From NCBI GenBank assembly GCA_045805265.1, contig JBJMLO010000025.1:1-64000 (forward strand): 64,000 bases of DNA, given 5' to 3'. A program made the position numbers and the translations under genes. Source of the DNA: JBJMLO01 sp045805265. GTDB taxonomy: Bacteria > Actinomycetota > UBA4738 > JACQTL01. The notes under the pieces are model-generated. The model was given only the letters and a program-made list of their open reading frames with translations. It searched no databases and was not told the DNA's origin. This document shows positions 52,608 to 62,085 of the stretch, one piece after another; the stretch's first letter is position 1, and each line of letters begins with the position of its first letter.

Positions 52608-52862
52608 GTGGCCGGGTTCGGTTCCGTGGATGATCTTCGCCACCGTCCTCGTCGGAGGATCGCCGGGCCGTCGGTGGCCCGAGCCGTCACCAATCTGGTC
52701 ACGATCCAGGGTGCGGGAAACGCGAACGAGGCGAAAGTCTCGTCCCGCGGGCGTCTCCTCATCGACTCCGAAGGCCTGCTCGATGCCTCTGGCTGGCTTG
52801 AAGTCGACTCTGAGGCTGGTGTCGTGGGCCCTGTGAGGAAACCGCCATCGGGGTCCAGGTGA
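52608..52862 (+). pseudogene. Possible remnant of a small exported protein
   Basis: 84-residue frame with protein-like text in its second half (VTNLVTIQGAGNANEAKVSSRGRL, then LIDSEGLLDASGWLEVDSEAGVVGPV), similar in style to small secreted repeat proteins of Actinomycetota. Its stop overlaps the sulfatase GTG (GTGA). Fragments of a signal-peptide-like sequence (MIFATVLVGG) lie upstream in other frames, from 52595 on, suggesting one or more frameshifts. I call it a remnant with low confidence; a chance frame is possible. Confidence 0.35.
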
Positions 52863-54294
52863 GGGGTCGTCGCTTGCTGAGAGTCGGCCTCGTTCTCGCC
52901 GTCACGACCGCCATGCTGGCCGCGACGGTCTCGCACCGCCCTCGCCGTTCCCGGGCGGCCTCTCTCAAGCCGCAGCCGAACATCGTCCTCATCCTGACGG
53001 ACGATCAGCGATGGGACTCGCTGTGGGCCATGCCGAACGTCCGGCGACTACTGGTCCCGCACGGGGTTACCTTCAACAACGCCTTCGTCGTGAATTCCCT
53101 GTGCTGCCCCAGTCGGACCAGCATCCTGACCGGGAACTACTCACACACGACCCAGGTGTACACGAATCCTATCCGTCCGGGGGGTTCGAGGCCTTCACCT
53201 CCCGTGGCGAGGACCGCTCCACGATCGCGACCTGGCTCCACGATGCCGGATACCGGACGGCGCTCGTTGGGAAGTACCTGAACGAGTACCGGTCATACAC
53301 CGATGGGATGTACGTTCCGCCGGGATGGGATCGGTGGGATGCCTTCTACGAGGACAACGGCCGTTACTACGACTACCTCATGACCGAGGATGGACGCCTC
53401 ACGTGGCATGGTCACGAGGCATCCGACTACTCCACCGACGTCCTCGCGAACCAAGCAGTTCGGTTCGTGAGAACGACCCAATCGCCATTCTTCCTCTACT
53501 TCGCCACGTACGCTCCCCATCGCCCCGGGACTCCAGCCCCACGAGATGCTTCGGCCTTTCCCGATCTGGAACCGGCTCGGCCGCCGAGCTACAACGAGGC
53601 CGACGTCTCCGACAAGCCACGATGGGTTCAGTCCCTCCCACTACTGTCGCCGGAGAGACAGGCCCGGAACGATCGATACCGGCTCAAGGAGGATCAGAGC
53701 CTGCTGGCCATCGACCGAGCTGTGGGAAGGCTCGTGCGGGCCCTCGCGGATACCGGCCGGCTCGATAACACCATGATCGTGTTCATGTCGGACAACGGCC
53801 TCGTGGAGGGCGAACATCGGCTGACGGACAAACAGCTGCCGTACGAAGAGAGCATCCGGATCCCTTTCGTGGTCCGATACGACCGCGTCGTAACAAGTCC
53901 TCACACGGATGATTCACACATGATCTTGAACATCGACCTCGCTCCGACGTTCGCGCAGCTTGCCGGCATCTCTGCCCCCCCGGTCGATGGCACTACCTTT
54001 CTGCCCTTCCTCTCCAATCCCGAGGCGCAGGGACGGGATGATTTCCTCGTTGAGCACCTGGGCGGTACCAAGATCCCCACGTACTGCTCCATACGGACCA
54101 CTCGCTACGACTACACCGTCTATCAGTATTCAGACACCGGAGAGAAGGAGGACGAGCTCTACGACCTGAGCTCTGACCCCTACGAGATGGACAGCGTGGC
54201 GTCCGATCCGGCCTACTCGACTGTCAGGACCGATCTGAGGGAGCGCCTCGGCGTGCTGTGCGCTCCTCCCCCCCCAGGGTCCTCACTTCCTTGA
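52859..54294 (+). pseudogene. Type I sulfatase, frameshifted in a G run
   Basis: Signal peptide (MRGRRLLRVGLVLAVTTAMLAATVS) then a sulfatase core: NIVLILTDDQRWDSLW, and the formylglycine motif C82-C-P-S-R (LCCPSRTSILTGNYSHTTQVY). At 53179-53184 the run GGGGGG makes the frame change. A seventh G would give RPGGFEAFTSRGEDRSTIATWLHDAGY, the expected sulfatase continuation. The second part runs to 54294 with FFLYFATYAPHRP, MIVFMSDNGLVEGEHR and IDLAPTFAQLAG. A sulfatase-modifying enzyme would be needed and is not in the window. Start GTG 52859. Either a real slip mutation or a homopolymer error. Confidence 0.7.
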
Positions 54295-54432
54295 TGGCGT
54301 TTCTCCAAGAGCAACCGCGAAAGGGCGATAACTGGTGAGAGGAAGGCTAGCGAGTTCCGACGGTTCATTCCCGCCGAGGAGCGGACCCATCCGTTCGATC
54401 TCGGGGGCATTCCCCGTGGGCAGGATGCTCTG

Positions 54433-55959
54433 ATGTGGTTCGCGAGGAGGGTCACGAGGCTTTCGGCGCTCGTATCCGGACTTGCCCTGATCGTGGTGTC
54501 GGGCGTGTCCGCCCTGGCGGCGGATGGCCCGGGCTCCCCTGGCGGCTCCGGATCGAGGCCGGCCGTCCTGTCGTCGTCGCGGACACTGCAGACGCAGCTC
54601 GCCCTGGCGAAGAGCCACATCAAGCACCTCATCTTCATCGTGCAGGAGAACCGCTCCTTCGACCAGTACTTCGGGACCTACCCGGGAGCCAACGGCATCC
54701 CGATGGTCAACGGCCACCCCTCCGTGTGCGCGTGGGACTCGGTCCTGCACCGCTGCGTCCACCCCTATCACTCCACGAACCAGCGCCAGGTCGGAGGCCC
54801 GCACAACGAGGCCTCCTCGAAGACGGACGTGGACGGCGGGAAGATGGACGGGTTCGTGCGCGCGCTGGTCAAGGCGCGCCTGCCCTGCGCGCTGCACCGA
54901 ACCGCACCGGGGTGCGACGCCCTGACCGGACCCGGTGGCCAGCCGGACGTCATGAGCTACCACACCCGCGCCGAGATTCCGAACTACTGGAAGTACGCAG
55001 ACAACTTCGTGCTGCAGGACCGGATGTTCGCGTCGGCGGACTCGTGGACCCTCCCGTCGCACCTGTACCTGGTATCCGGGTGGTCGGCCAGCTGCGCCAA
55101 CCCTCGGGATCCGACGACCTGCAAGTCCAGCCTGGGCCTCGGGGACCAGCGGCACGAGATGGACGCGGGAATCGACAAGCCGCTGTGGGGCTGGACCGAC
55201 ATCACGTACCTGATGCACAAGGCCGGCGTGACGTGGTCATACTACGTCGGGGACGACACCTGCGTCCTGCAGAACCCCTGCCCGACCGGCCCGTACCGGA
55301 CGCACACCGCGCAGATGCCCCTGCCGTGGTTCACGACGGTTCGGCAGGACTACCAGGTCAAACGGATCATGGGACAGGCGAACTACTACTCGGCCGCCGC
55401 GGACGGGACCCTTCCGAAGGTGTCCTGGGTCCTGCCCTACGGGGGCGTGGGCGAGCACCCCGACAACGCGTATCACCAGATCTGGCCGGGGATGTGCCAC
55501 GTCACGAGCGTCATCAACGCCGCGATGAAGGGACCGGACTGGGACTCGACCGCGATCTTCCTGACGTGGGACGACTGGGGCGGCTTCTACGACCACGTCC
55601 CGCCCCACCGCGTCGACGACCTCGGCTACGGCATCAGGGTTCCCGGGCTCCTCATCAGCCCGTGGGCCCGCCCTTCGATCATCGACCACCAGACGCTGAC
55701 CTCCGACTCGTACCTCCGGTTCATCGAGGACCTGTTCCTCGGCAGCCACCGGATCAACCCCAGGACCGACGGGCGGCCGGATCCCCGGCCGACCGTGCGC
55801 GAGTCGCTCAAGGGGTTGGGCGACCTCCTGAGCGAGTTCCAGTTCACGAACCCGATCGCTCCGCAGGTCCTGAACCCCCTGCCGCTCGGCACCCCGGGTC
55901 AGAACCCCAGCACGGGGACGGCTCCGACGCAGGAGGAGACGATGTGCTCCCCGCACTGA
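54433..55959 (+). CDS. Exported phosphoesterase (phospholipase C/acid phosphatase family)
   Basis: 508-residue secreted enzyme of the PF04185 phosphoesterase family. A signal peptide (MWFARRVTRLSALVSGLALIVVSGVSALA) precedes the catalytic block HLIFIVQENRSFDQYFGTYPGANGIPM, whose Asn acts as nucleophile-region residue. Metal-binding Asp/His residues lie in DTCVLQNPCP, HPDNAYHQIW and WDDWGGFYDHVPPHRVDDLGYGIRVPGLL. Substrate may be phospholipid or phosphomonoester; family members in actinobacteria do both. It follows the sulfatase by 138 bp and may share its regulation. Confidence 0.88.
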   Translation: MWFARRVTRLSALVSGLALIVVSGVSALAADGPGSPGGSGSRPAVLSSSRTLQTQLALAKSHIKHLIFIVQENRSFDQYFGTYPGANGIPMVNGHPSVCAWDSVLHRCVHPYHSTNQRQVGGPHNEASSKTDVDGGKMDGFVRALVKARLPCALHRTAPGCDALTGPGGQPDVMSYHTRAEIPNYWKYADNFVLQDRMFASADSWTLPSHLYLVSGWSASCANPRDPTTCKSSLGLGDQRHEMDAGIDKPLWGWTDITYLMHKAGVTWSYYVGDDTCVLQNPCPTGPYRTHTAQMPLPWFTTVRQDYQVKRIMGQANYYSAAADGTLPKVSWVLPYGGVGEHPDNAYHQIWPGMCHVTSVINAAMKGPDWDSTAIFLTWDDWGGFYDHVPPHRVDDLGYGIRVPGLLISPWARPSIIDHQTLTSDSYLRFIEDLFLGSHRINPRTDGRPDPRPTVRESLKGLGDLLSEFQFTNPIAPQVLNPLPLGTPGQNPSTGTAPTQEETMCSPH

Positions 55960-56022
55960 CCCCGGCCATCCCGACCCGTCGACCGTTGAACTGAACCGCC
56001 GGATCGGCGAGCATCCCTGGCG

Positions 56023-57408
56023 ATGGCGCCGTTCCTCGTCGAGAACCGGTTCCTGCACGTGGCCCAGGTCGCGCTGGCCTACGCCGGCGGCGTGGCGACG
56101 GCATTCTGGCTGATCGTCGTGGCCGCCGTCCGGGTCGCGCGGGGGCCGGAGAGCCCGGACGAGGGGCCGCCCACGATGGACCTCGGGCCGGAGCCGCCGG
56201 CCGTGGCGAACCTGCTGGTCAACCGGTGGCGGCCTACGCCGGAGGCGGTCCCGGCCACGCTGCTCGACCTCGCGGCGAGGGGTTCGGTCGAGTTCCAGCA
56301 GGTGGCGCCCGGCCAGTTCGAGTGCCGGATCCGTCGGGCCGACCAGGGCCTGCTCCCGTTCGAGGCCCGGGTGCTGTCGCTTCTGAGGTCCAAGGCCGTG
56401 GACGGCGTCGTGCCGACCGCCGCCCTCACCACCGGCCCCGCCGACGTGGCCGACCGGTGGTGGCGGGGCTTCCGCGGCGAGGTGGTCGCCGAGGCCAAGG
56501 CCCGCGGCCTGTCCGAGGACCTGTGGAGCCCCACGAGCAAGGCCGTCGTCGTCGCCGCGGCCGTCCCGGCGGCGGTGCTGTTCGGCATCGCCGTCCCGGT
56601 CTACGGGGCGGCGTACTTCGCCATCGCGGCCATCGCGCTGACGGGGTGGCTGTGGGGGAGCGGGCGGCAGCGCTCGACCCCCGCGGGGCTCGAGGCCGCC
56701 GCCCGGTGGCTGGGCGTCAAGGAGCACCTCCGCCAGGACACCGTGTTCGACACGCTCCCGCCGACGGCCGTGATCACGTGGGAGCGCTACCTGGCCTACG
56801 GCGCCGCGCTGGGGGAGGCCGCCGGCGCGGCCCGGCCCATCGCGATGGGCGCCGAGAGCGACCGCCGCGCCTGGAGCCCGGTGGGGGGACGGTGGCGGCA
56901 GGTCCGGGTGGTCTACCCGGGGAACGTCGCGTCGCCGGGATGGGGCCGGTCGCCGGCCGCGATCGTGGCGCTGTCGCTGCTGGCCGGGGCCGCCGCGACC
57001 GGCCTGTTCTTCCTGGCCGCCGCCCTGGAGCAGGCGGCCGCGACGTCGTCGGCCGGTGACCAGCTGCGGACAGGGCAGGCGGTCGCCCTCGCCGTGGCCG
57101 GCGTGGTGGCCGTCGCCGCGGCGATCCAGCTGGTCCGGGGGGCGATCGACCTGTTCGCGCATCGCGACGTCACCGGGCTGATCCTCCGGGCCCGCCGGCA
57201 GGGCAGCGACGACAAGCCCCAGTTCTACCTGGCCGTCGACGACGACACGACCGAGCGCATCCGGGCCTGGCGGGTCCGCCCCCAGATTTACCAGCGGGCG
57301 TCCGAGGGCGACTACGTCACGGCCTCGGTGACCAGGAACCTCGGGTACGTCCGCGTGCTGTCCACCACGGCGCCGCCCGTGCCGGCCACCGCCACTCGGA
57401 CCAGCTGA
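56023..57408 (+). CDS. Membrane protein with DUF2207-like cytoplasmic domain
   Basis: 461-residue protein with one N-terminal membrane segment and two or three later ones (about 169-190, 310-331, 345-360). The middle EPPAVANLLVNRWRPTPEAVPATLLDLAARGSVEFQQV matches the cytoplasmic half of DUF2207 proteins (predicted winged-helix-like). The usual large extracellular N-terminal domain of the family is missing. Function of the family is unknown. It lies 63 bp after the phosphoesterase and 7 bp before the convergent stop at 57416. Confidence 0.7.
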   Translation: MAPFLVENRFLHVAQVALAYAGGVATAFWLIVVAAVRVARGPESPDEGPPTMDLGPEPPAVANLLVNRWRPTPEAVPATLLDLAARGSVEFQQVAPGQFECRIRRADQGLLPFEARVLSLLRSKAVDGVVPTAALTTGPADVADRWWRGFRGEVVAEAKARGLSEDLWSPTSKAVVVAAAVPAAVLFGIAVPVYGAAYFAIAAIALTGWLWGSGRQRSTPAGLEAAARWLGVKEHLRQDTVFDTLPPTAVITWERYLAYGAALGEAAGAARPIAMGAESDRRAWSPVGGRWRQVRVVYPGNVASPGWGRSPAAIVALSLLAGAAATGLFFLAAALEQAAATSSAGDQLRTGQAVALAVAGVVAVAAAIQLVRGAIDLFAHRDVTGLILRARRQGSDDKPQFYLAVDDDTTERIRAWRVRPQIYQRASEGDYVTASVTRNLGYVRVLSTTAPPVPATATRTS

Positions 57409-57415
57409 CGGTCGC

Positions 57416-59986
57416 TCAGGCGACCGGGATCTCCCACGCCCCCTTGCCGTGGGTGCCCACCCGCAGCACCTCGTTCACGGTGCCGGGCTGCGCGATGGCC
57501 ATGTCGAAGACCGCCACGACCGGCAATCCGGTGCCGTACGGCGCCCACGTGGTCCCCCCGTCGGTCGACGCGAACACCCCGATGTCGGTCCCGGCGTACA
57601 GGTCGTTCGAGTTGGCGGGATCCACAACGAACGCGTTCACCGGGACGTCCGGCAGCCCGGTGTTCACTGCCGTCCACGTCGGGGGGTTCGCGTTGAGGTT
57701 GGTCGTCTTCCAGACGTGCGACTGGCTCGGGGCCGTGCCCCCCAGGAACCCGTTGATCGAGACGTACGCCGTCGTGGAGGTGTTGGGATCGATGACCGTG
57801 CGGGCCACGTACCGGTTGGGGATCGTGTTCGTGGGGTCGAGGTTGCGCAGGGGATTGGCCCCGGTGGTGGTCCCGAAGACGCCACCCCTGCTGCCGCCCA
57901 CGATGCGCACCGGGTCGAACTGGGGGGAGATGCCGATGGCGCTGATCCGCCCCTGGCCGGCCGAGGTGGTGGAGAACGTCTGGCTGGCTGTGGGGTTGGT
58001 GAGCCCGCGGTTGGTCGAGCGGTGCAGCCGGTCGGTCCCGAAGTACACCGTGTTGGGAGAGCCCGGGCCCAGCTCGAGCGGAGCGTAGAACAGCGGGTTC
58101 TCGGTGCACAGGATGCCGTTCCCGGAATGGATGCCGTCCGAGCATCCGCGGAACCCCCACGCGCCGTCGTGCGCGGTCGCGGTCGTGGTCACGAAGGCGT
58201 ACCCGACCAGGAAGCTCTTCTCGTTGAAGTACGTGTGGTACATGGTCACGTTGGTGTTGTCGGCCGCATTCTGGTCGATTGCCGAGAACCCCCCGTCGCC
58301 GAAGTCGATTCGATGCCAGCTCGCGTCCGGGCGGTAGAACACCGTGCCGTTGTCCTGCGTCCCGCCGATCGTGAAGTTCGGGTCGGTCGGGTGGACCGCG
58401 ATGCTTTGGAACTGCGTCGCCGAGAAGCCGGTGGTGTTCCGGCTGGTCCAGGTGGCGCCCCCGTCGGCGCTCCTGAAGATGCCACCGTCGTCCCCCGTGT
58501 ACACGACGGCGTGGTTGCTCGGCGCGTACGCGACAGCGTGCGTGTCGGCGTGGAGCCCGTTGTCCGAGGACGAGAAGGTGGAGCCGCCGTTGGTCGACCG
58601 CTCCACGATCTCGGAGGCGCCCTGGTTGGCCGAGCCGCCGAGCAGGATGTGGCTCGCGTTGGACGGGTCGAGCGCCACGGCCATGTCGTAGCCGCATTGG
58701 AAGTCGCAGAACCCGTTCGCGGCCTTGAGCGTCGTCGGGAACGTCAGCCCGCGGTTCGTCGACTTGAACGCCCGGCCGACGATGCTGTTGGTCGAGAAGT
58801 CGAACGCCTCCGCGCCCACGATCACGGTGGTACCGCTCGTGCCGAACCGCACGTTGAACGGCGGCTTGGGGAGCGAGACGTGCTTGAAGGTCGGGTTCGC
58901 CAGGTTGGCGTTCGTCGTCCGCCACACGCCGTTGTTCGAGATCGTGTTGAACGCGATGTCCTCGGCGCCGACGAGCAGGGTCGAGGAGCTCCCGGGCACG
59001 AACCTGACATCGGTTGCCGCGAAGAACGTCGGCGTGGAGGCGGAGCCCTGAGGGAAGCCGCCGGCGACCTTGGTGAAGGTCGGAGTCCCGGACGTGGCGT
59101 TCGTGGAGCGGTACAGGCCGACGGAGGCGGCCGGGCTCACGCAGCACTCCCAGTCGTTGGCCACGCCGATCCCCCCGGGCGTGGACGAGACGTAGATCCG
59201 GGCGGCGTTGGCTGGGTCCACCGCGATGCCGGTGATCGACTCGAACTTGAACGCGTGCCCGTTCCCGGCGGTGGTCCCGGTCCCGGCGATGCGAGTCTCG
59301 AAGGGCCCATGGACCGTGAAGGCCCCGGCGGGGTTGTCGATGCGGTACAGGCCCACGCCCGCGTAGCTGTCGCCGGAGAGGTTGCCCTCGCCCGTCCCCA
59401 CGTACAGCGTGGAACCGCCGTGCGACAGCGCCAGCGCGCCGATCGCGAGGGATGCCGCGTCGTCCATCATCGGCGTCCAGGTCGCGCCGCCGTTCGTGCT
59501 CCGGTACAGGCCGCCCTGCGCGGTGCCCACGTACACGGTGCCCGAGGCGGCGGGGCTGACCACGATGGCCGTGACCCGGCCGCTGACCGCGTTGATCGGG
59601 TTGGTCTGCCCGTTGGGGATGGGGGCCGGGCCGATCGGGGTCCACAACGGGATGAGCTTCCCCCGGCCGGCCGTCGCGCGCTCCCGCCGGAGCTGGCGGA
59701 TCGCGACCTCACGACCGTTGTCGCGGAGCGTGAACGGCGCGCCGCGGTACAGCGCCTCCTGGCGGGCCCGCAGGGCCAGGTACCGGTCGCCGTCGAGGTG
59801 GCGGCCAACCGGCGGGAGATCGGGGTCCCCCATGCCGACGTGGTTCGCGGTGGCCCGCAGCACGGCCAGCGGGTTGACCGAGGCCGCCCCCGAGCTCCTC
59901 GCGGCGCCGGCGCTGGGCAGCGCCGGAGTGATCACGAGGCCGACGAGAACGACGAACAAGACTGCGCGGATCCCAAGACGACGCAC
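57416..59986 (-). CDS. Exported BNR/sortilin-like beta-propeller protein
   Basis: About 856 residues. Signal peptide VVRRLGIRAVLFVVLVGLVITPALPSAGA, with a GGGGAGGGAG ribosome site just before GTG 59986; a GTG at 60004 lies inside that site. Repeated BNR-type blocks follow (SGTVYVGTAQGGLYRSTNGGATWTPM, GDDGGIFRSADGGATWTSRN, AGTDIGVFASTDGGTTWAPYG), as in VPS10/sortilin and 'photosystem stability factor'-like propellers. No sialidase catalytic residues are evident. It is probably an extracellular binding or glycan-related protein. Confidence 0.82.
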   Translation of the reverse strand: MRRLGIRAVLFVVLVGLVITPALPSAGAARSSGAASVNPLAVLRATANHVGMGDPDLPPVGRHLDGDRYLALRARQEALYRGAPFTLRDNGREVAIRQLRRERATAGRGKLIPLWTPIGPAPIPNGQTNPINAVSGRVTAIVVSPAASGTVYVGTAQGGLYRSTNGGATWTPMMDDAASLAIGALALSHGGSTLYVGTGEGNLSGDSYAGVGLYRIDNPAGAFTVHGPFETRIAGTGTTAGNGHAFKFESITGIAVDPANAARIYVSSTPGGIGVANDWECCVSPAASVGLYRSTNATSGTPTFTKVAGGFPQGSASTPTFFAATDVRFVPGSSSTLLVGAEDIAFNTISNNGVWRTTNANLANPTFKHVSLPKPPFNVRFGTSGTTVIVGAEAFDFSTNSIVGRAFKSTNRGLTFPTTLKAANGFCDFQCGYDMAVALDPSNASHILLGGSANQGASEIVERSTNGGSTFSSSDNGLHADTHAVAYAPSNHAVVYTGDDGGIFRSADGGATWTSRNTTGFSATQFQSIAVHPTDPNFTIGGTQDNGTVFYRPDASWHRIDFGDGGFSAIDQNAADNTNVTMYHTYFNEKSFLVGYAFVTTTATAHDGAWGFRGCSDGIHSGNGILCTENPLFYAPLELGPGSPNTVYFGTDRLHRSTNRGLTNPTASQTFSTTSAGQGRISAIGISPQFDPVRIVGGSRGGVFGTTTGANPLRNLDPTNTIPNRYVARTVIDPNTSTTAYVSINGFLGGTAPSQSHVWKTTNLNANPPTWTAVNTGLPDVPVNAFVVDPANSNDLYAGTDIGVFASTDGGTTWAPYGTGLPVVAVFDMAIAQPGTVNEVLRVGTHGKGAWEIPVA

Positions 59987-60157
59987 GACGCGCTCCCTCC
60001 CCACTGGTTCCTGCTCTGAGCGGGCGCGTCACAGGTGGCAGGACGATTGTGTGGCAGACCCCCCCTGATCATCCCGAACGGCCCGGATTGCGGACGACTG
60101 TACGAGACAACTGGCGGCGTGTAAAGGCCACTTCGGAACCGGCCCGCTCCCGGCGGC

Positions 60158-60174
60158 GACCGCTCCGAGCGGTC
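60158..60174 (-). terminator. Small hairpin at the end of the metalloprotease gene
   Basis: GACCGCT (60158-60164) and AGCGGTC (60168-60174) pair with a 3-base loop. The hairpin touches the stop codon (60173-60175) of the minus-strand protease gene. It is short and lacks a T tract. Confidence 0.35.
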
Positions 60175-61936
60175 AGGTCGTGTACGTGAACGACTGGTCG
60201 GAGATGGCGATGCTGGTCGCCGGACCCGATGCCGTATCGGACGACACGAATATGACCGGGCCCTTCGCCCCCACGTTGATGGAGTTCGGCCCCGGGTCGT
60301 TCACGGATGAGGGCACGGTGACCTGGATCTGGGTGGCGATCGGCGAACCGGTGACCGCGGCAGGGAAGCCGTCGACCTCTACGAAGAAGAACCCGCCGAA
60401 TCCCGACCCCGTGATCGTGAGCACGCTTCCCTTGGCGGCCGACGGTGGGCTGATGTTGGTGATGAGCGGCGCGAACGCGGCCTGCGTGAGGCTGACGTGC
60501 AGGATCACCTGGCCCACCGCCCCGGCCTTCCCGTCGACCTTGATGAAGTACGTCGTCCCGGCGACGACCCCACCGGTCGCGCGGCTGTAGGTGAACGAGG
60601 GCACGTCGTCGCTCTGGTCCAGCGAGGTGAGCGAGCCGACTGCGCTCCCCGTGTAGACCCCGAGGACCGTGTCGAACGGGGTCCCCTGGGTGTCCACGGT
60701 CAGCTGCCTGTCCGCGGTCGCCTTCAGCGAGTACCAGATGGAGTGCGAGGCATTGCTGCCCGCGGTGTTCGGCTCGTTGGTCTCGGCCGTGGCCAGGCGG
60801 TTGCTGTCGACGTAGATCCCGGCCGTGGCCGGGAGCGGCGTCGCGCGGGACAAGGCGTCGTTGCCCGGGGCCACGTTCGCCACCAGGAAGCTGTTCTTCG
60901 CGGTGTTCCAGTGGGTGGCGAGGTAGGAGTTTGCCGGGGGGTTCGTGCTGAAGTAGTCGTTGTGACCGCAGTCGAGGAACGCGCTGTGCTGGATCGGGCA
61001 TGTGAACTGCAGATGGGTCGAACCGGCGTCCACGTAGCACATGGCTTCCCACTCGTCGGTGCAGTGCCCGGCCGACGTGTGGTGCGGCGAGTTGGCCTGG
61101 ACCGCTCCCAGTGCGTGCGTCAGCTCGTGCGCCTCCACCGACGATGGGCCCGTCGAGCGAGGATTGCCCAGCTGCCCCCAGCAGTCCTTCTCGACGCTGG
61201 CATACTGGGGTCCCTTGTTGTTCCGGTTGCTGGTCGACGACGAGGTGTTGGCGAAGACCTCCCCAAGGCCGCAGTAGCTGGTGGCGTCGGTCCAGATGAG
61301 GTACTTCCGGTTGGTGGCCTTGAGGCCGCCGTTGGCCAGGGCGGTGATCTCCGCGCCGAAGTTGCTCGCGGAGTTCGCCGGGACCGACTTGTCGAGCACC
61401 GAGAGCACGCAGCTCTTCGTGACGAACCGGATCTGGCGGCTTCCCTGGGTCTCGGCGGCGCTCGCGTTGAACGCCTCGTTCGCCTGGGCCGCCCACGTCC
61501 GGATGAGCGGTGCGACCGTGGAGAAGTGGTCGGGCTTGGTGCTCAGGTGGGCGTACACCGCCTGGACACGGTTCCCGGTGGTTCCGTCACCCACGCAGGG
61601 AACCGTCCGGCCGGTCTCCGAGACGCCGGTCGAGGCGCGCAGATCGCTCAGGGATCGCGGCGCAGTGGGGTCTACGCCGGCCGGCGCCGGGTCGGGGCCG
61701 TGCGTGCACCCCTGGACCTTGCCGCCGATCCGGATCTCGAAGCCGACGTCCGCGCACGGGCTACCCCTGCCTGCGAGCTGCAGGCCGGTCACGGCGGTGC
61801 CGCGCTGCGTGACCCGGGTCGCCGTCGCGGCCTGGCGGTGTGCCGTGGCGCCGGCGCCGGCAGTTCCCGCGGTCGTGAGCCCGGCCACGACGAGGGTCAC
61901 CACGAGCGGTCGGACGAACGGGTCGGTGCGGCGCAT
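60173..61936 (-). CDS. Secreted metzincin-like metalloprotease with PPC and TIG domains
   Basis: 587-residue exported protein. Signal peptide at the N-terminus (LVVTLVVAGLTTAGTAGAGA). A predicted zinc-protease domain has HELTH at 270-274 followed by ALGAVQANSPHHTSAGHCTDEWEAMCY, with Met299 as a likely Met-turn. The third His of the classic motif is replaced by Gln280, so one of the His residues at 285, 286 or 291 may replace it. A pre-peptidase C-terminal (PPC)-like domain (LPATAGIYVDSNRLATAETNEP...IWYSLKATADRQLTVDTQG) and a C-terminal IPT/TIG domain (ISPPSAAKGSVLTITGSGFGGF) follow. Confidence 0.75.
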   Translation of the reverse strand: MRRTDPFVRPLVVTLVVAGLTTAGTAGAGATAHRQAATATRVTQRGTAVTGLQLAGRGSPCADVGFEIRIGGKVQGCTHGPDPAPAGVDPTAPRSLSDLRASTGVSETGRTVPCVGDGTTGNRVQAVYAHLSTKPDHFSTVAPLIRTWAAQANEAFNASAAETQGSRQIRFVTKSCVLSVLDKSVPANSASNFGAEITALANGGLKATNRKYLIWTDATSYCGLGEVFANTSSSTSNRNNKGPQYASVEKDCWGQLGNPRSTGPSSVEAHELTHALGAVQANSPHHTSAGHCTDEWEAMCYVDAGSTHLQFTCPIQHSAFLDCGHNDYFSTNPPANSYLATHWNTAKNSFLVANVAPGNDALSRATPLPATAGIYVDSNRLATAETNEPNTAGSNASHSIWYSLKATADRQLTVDTQGTPFDTVLGVYTGSAVGSLTSLDQSDDVPSFTYSRATGGVVAGTTYFIKVDGKAGAVGQVILHVSLTQAAFAPLITNISPPSAAKGSVLTITGSGFGGFFFVEVDGFPAAVTGSPIATQIQVTVPSSVNDPGPNSINVGAKGPVIFVSSDTASGPATSIAISDQSFTYTT

Positions 61937-62085
61937 GGCTCCCCTCCGGTTGGATGGTGCCTCGAAGCATGGGTTCCGCCCGCAGGAGGGTCAAGGACCG
62001 AACGGCGGGATTCGCGGCCGCCGCCGCCGAGGCCGTTCGGGTAGCGTTCGCTCCGGCTTTCGACGGGCCGGAAGGGGAGCGGTCG
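61937..62085. promoter_or_regulatory. Divergent promoter region of the protease and SDR genes
   Basis: 149 bp between two outward starts. The SDR gene has a GGGGAG ribosome site. No clear operator seen. Confidence 0.4.

Noticed and set aside
52604..52936. Minus-strand frame in the gap before the sulfatase
   Set aside because: Low-complexity text with no ribosome site; the plus-strand frame at 52608 has more protein character.
54295..54432. Possible riboswitch before the phosphoesterase
   Set aside because: I looked for c-di-GMP, c-di-AMP and cobalamin core elements. The spacing and conserved bases are not there.
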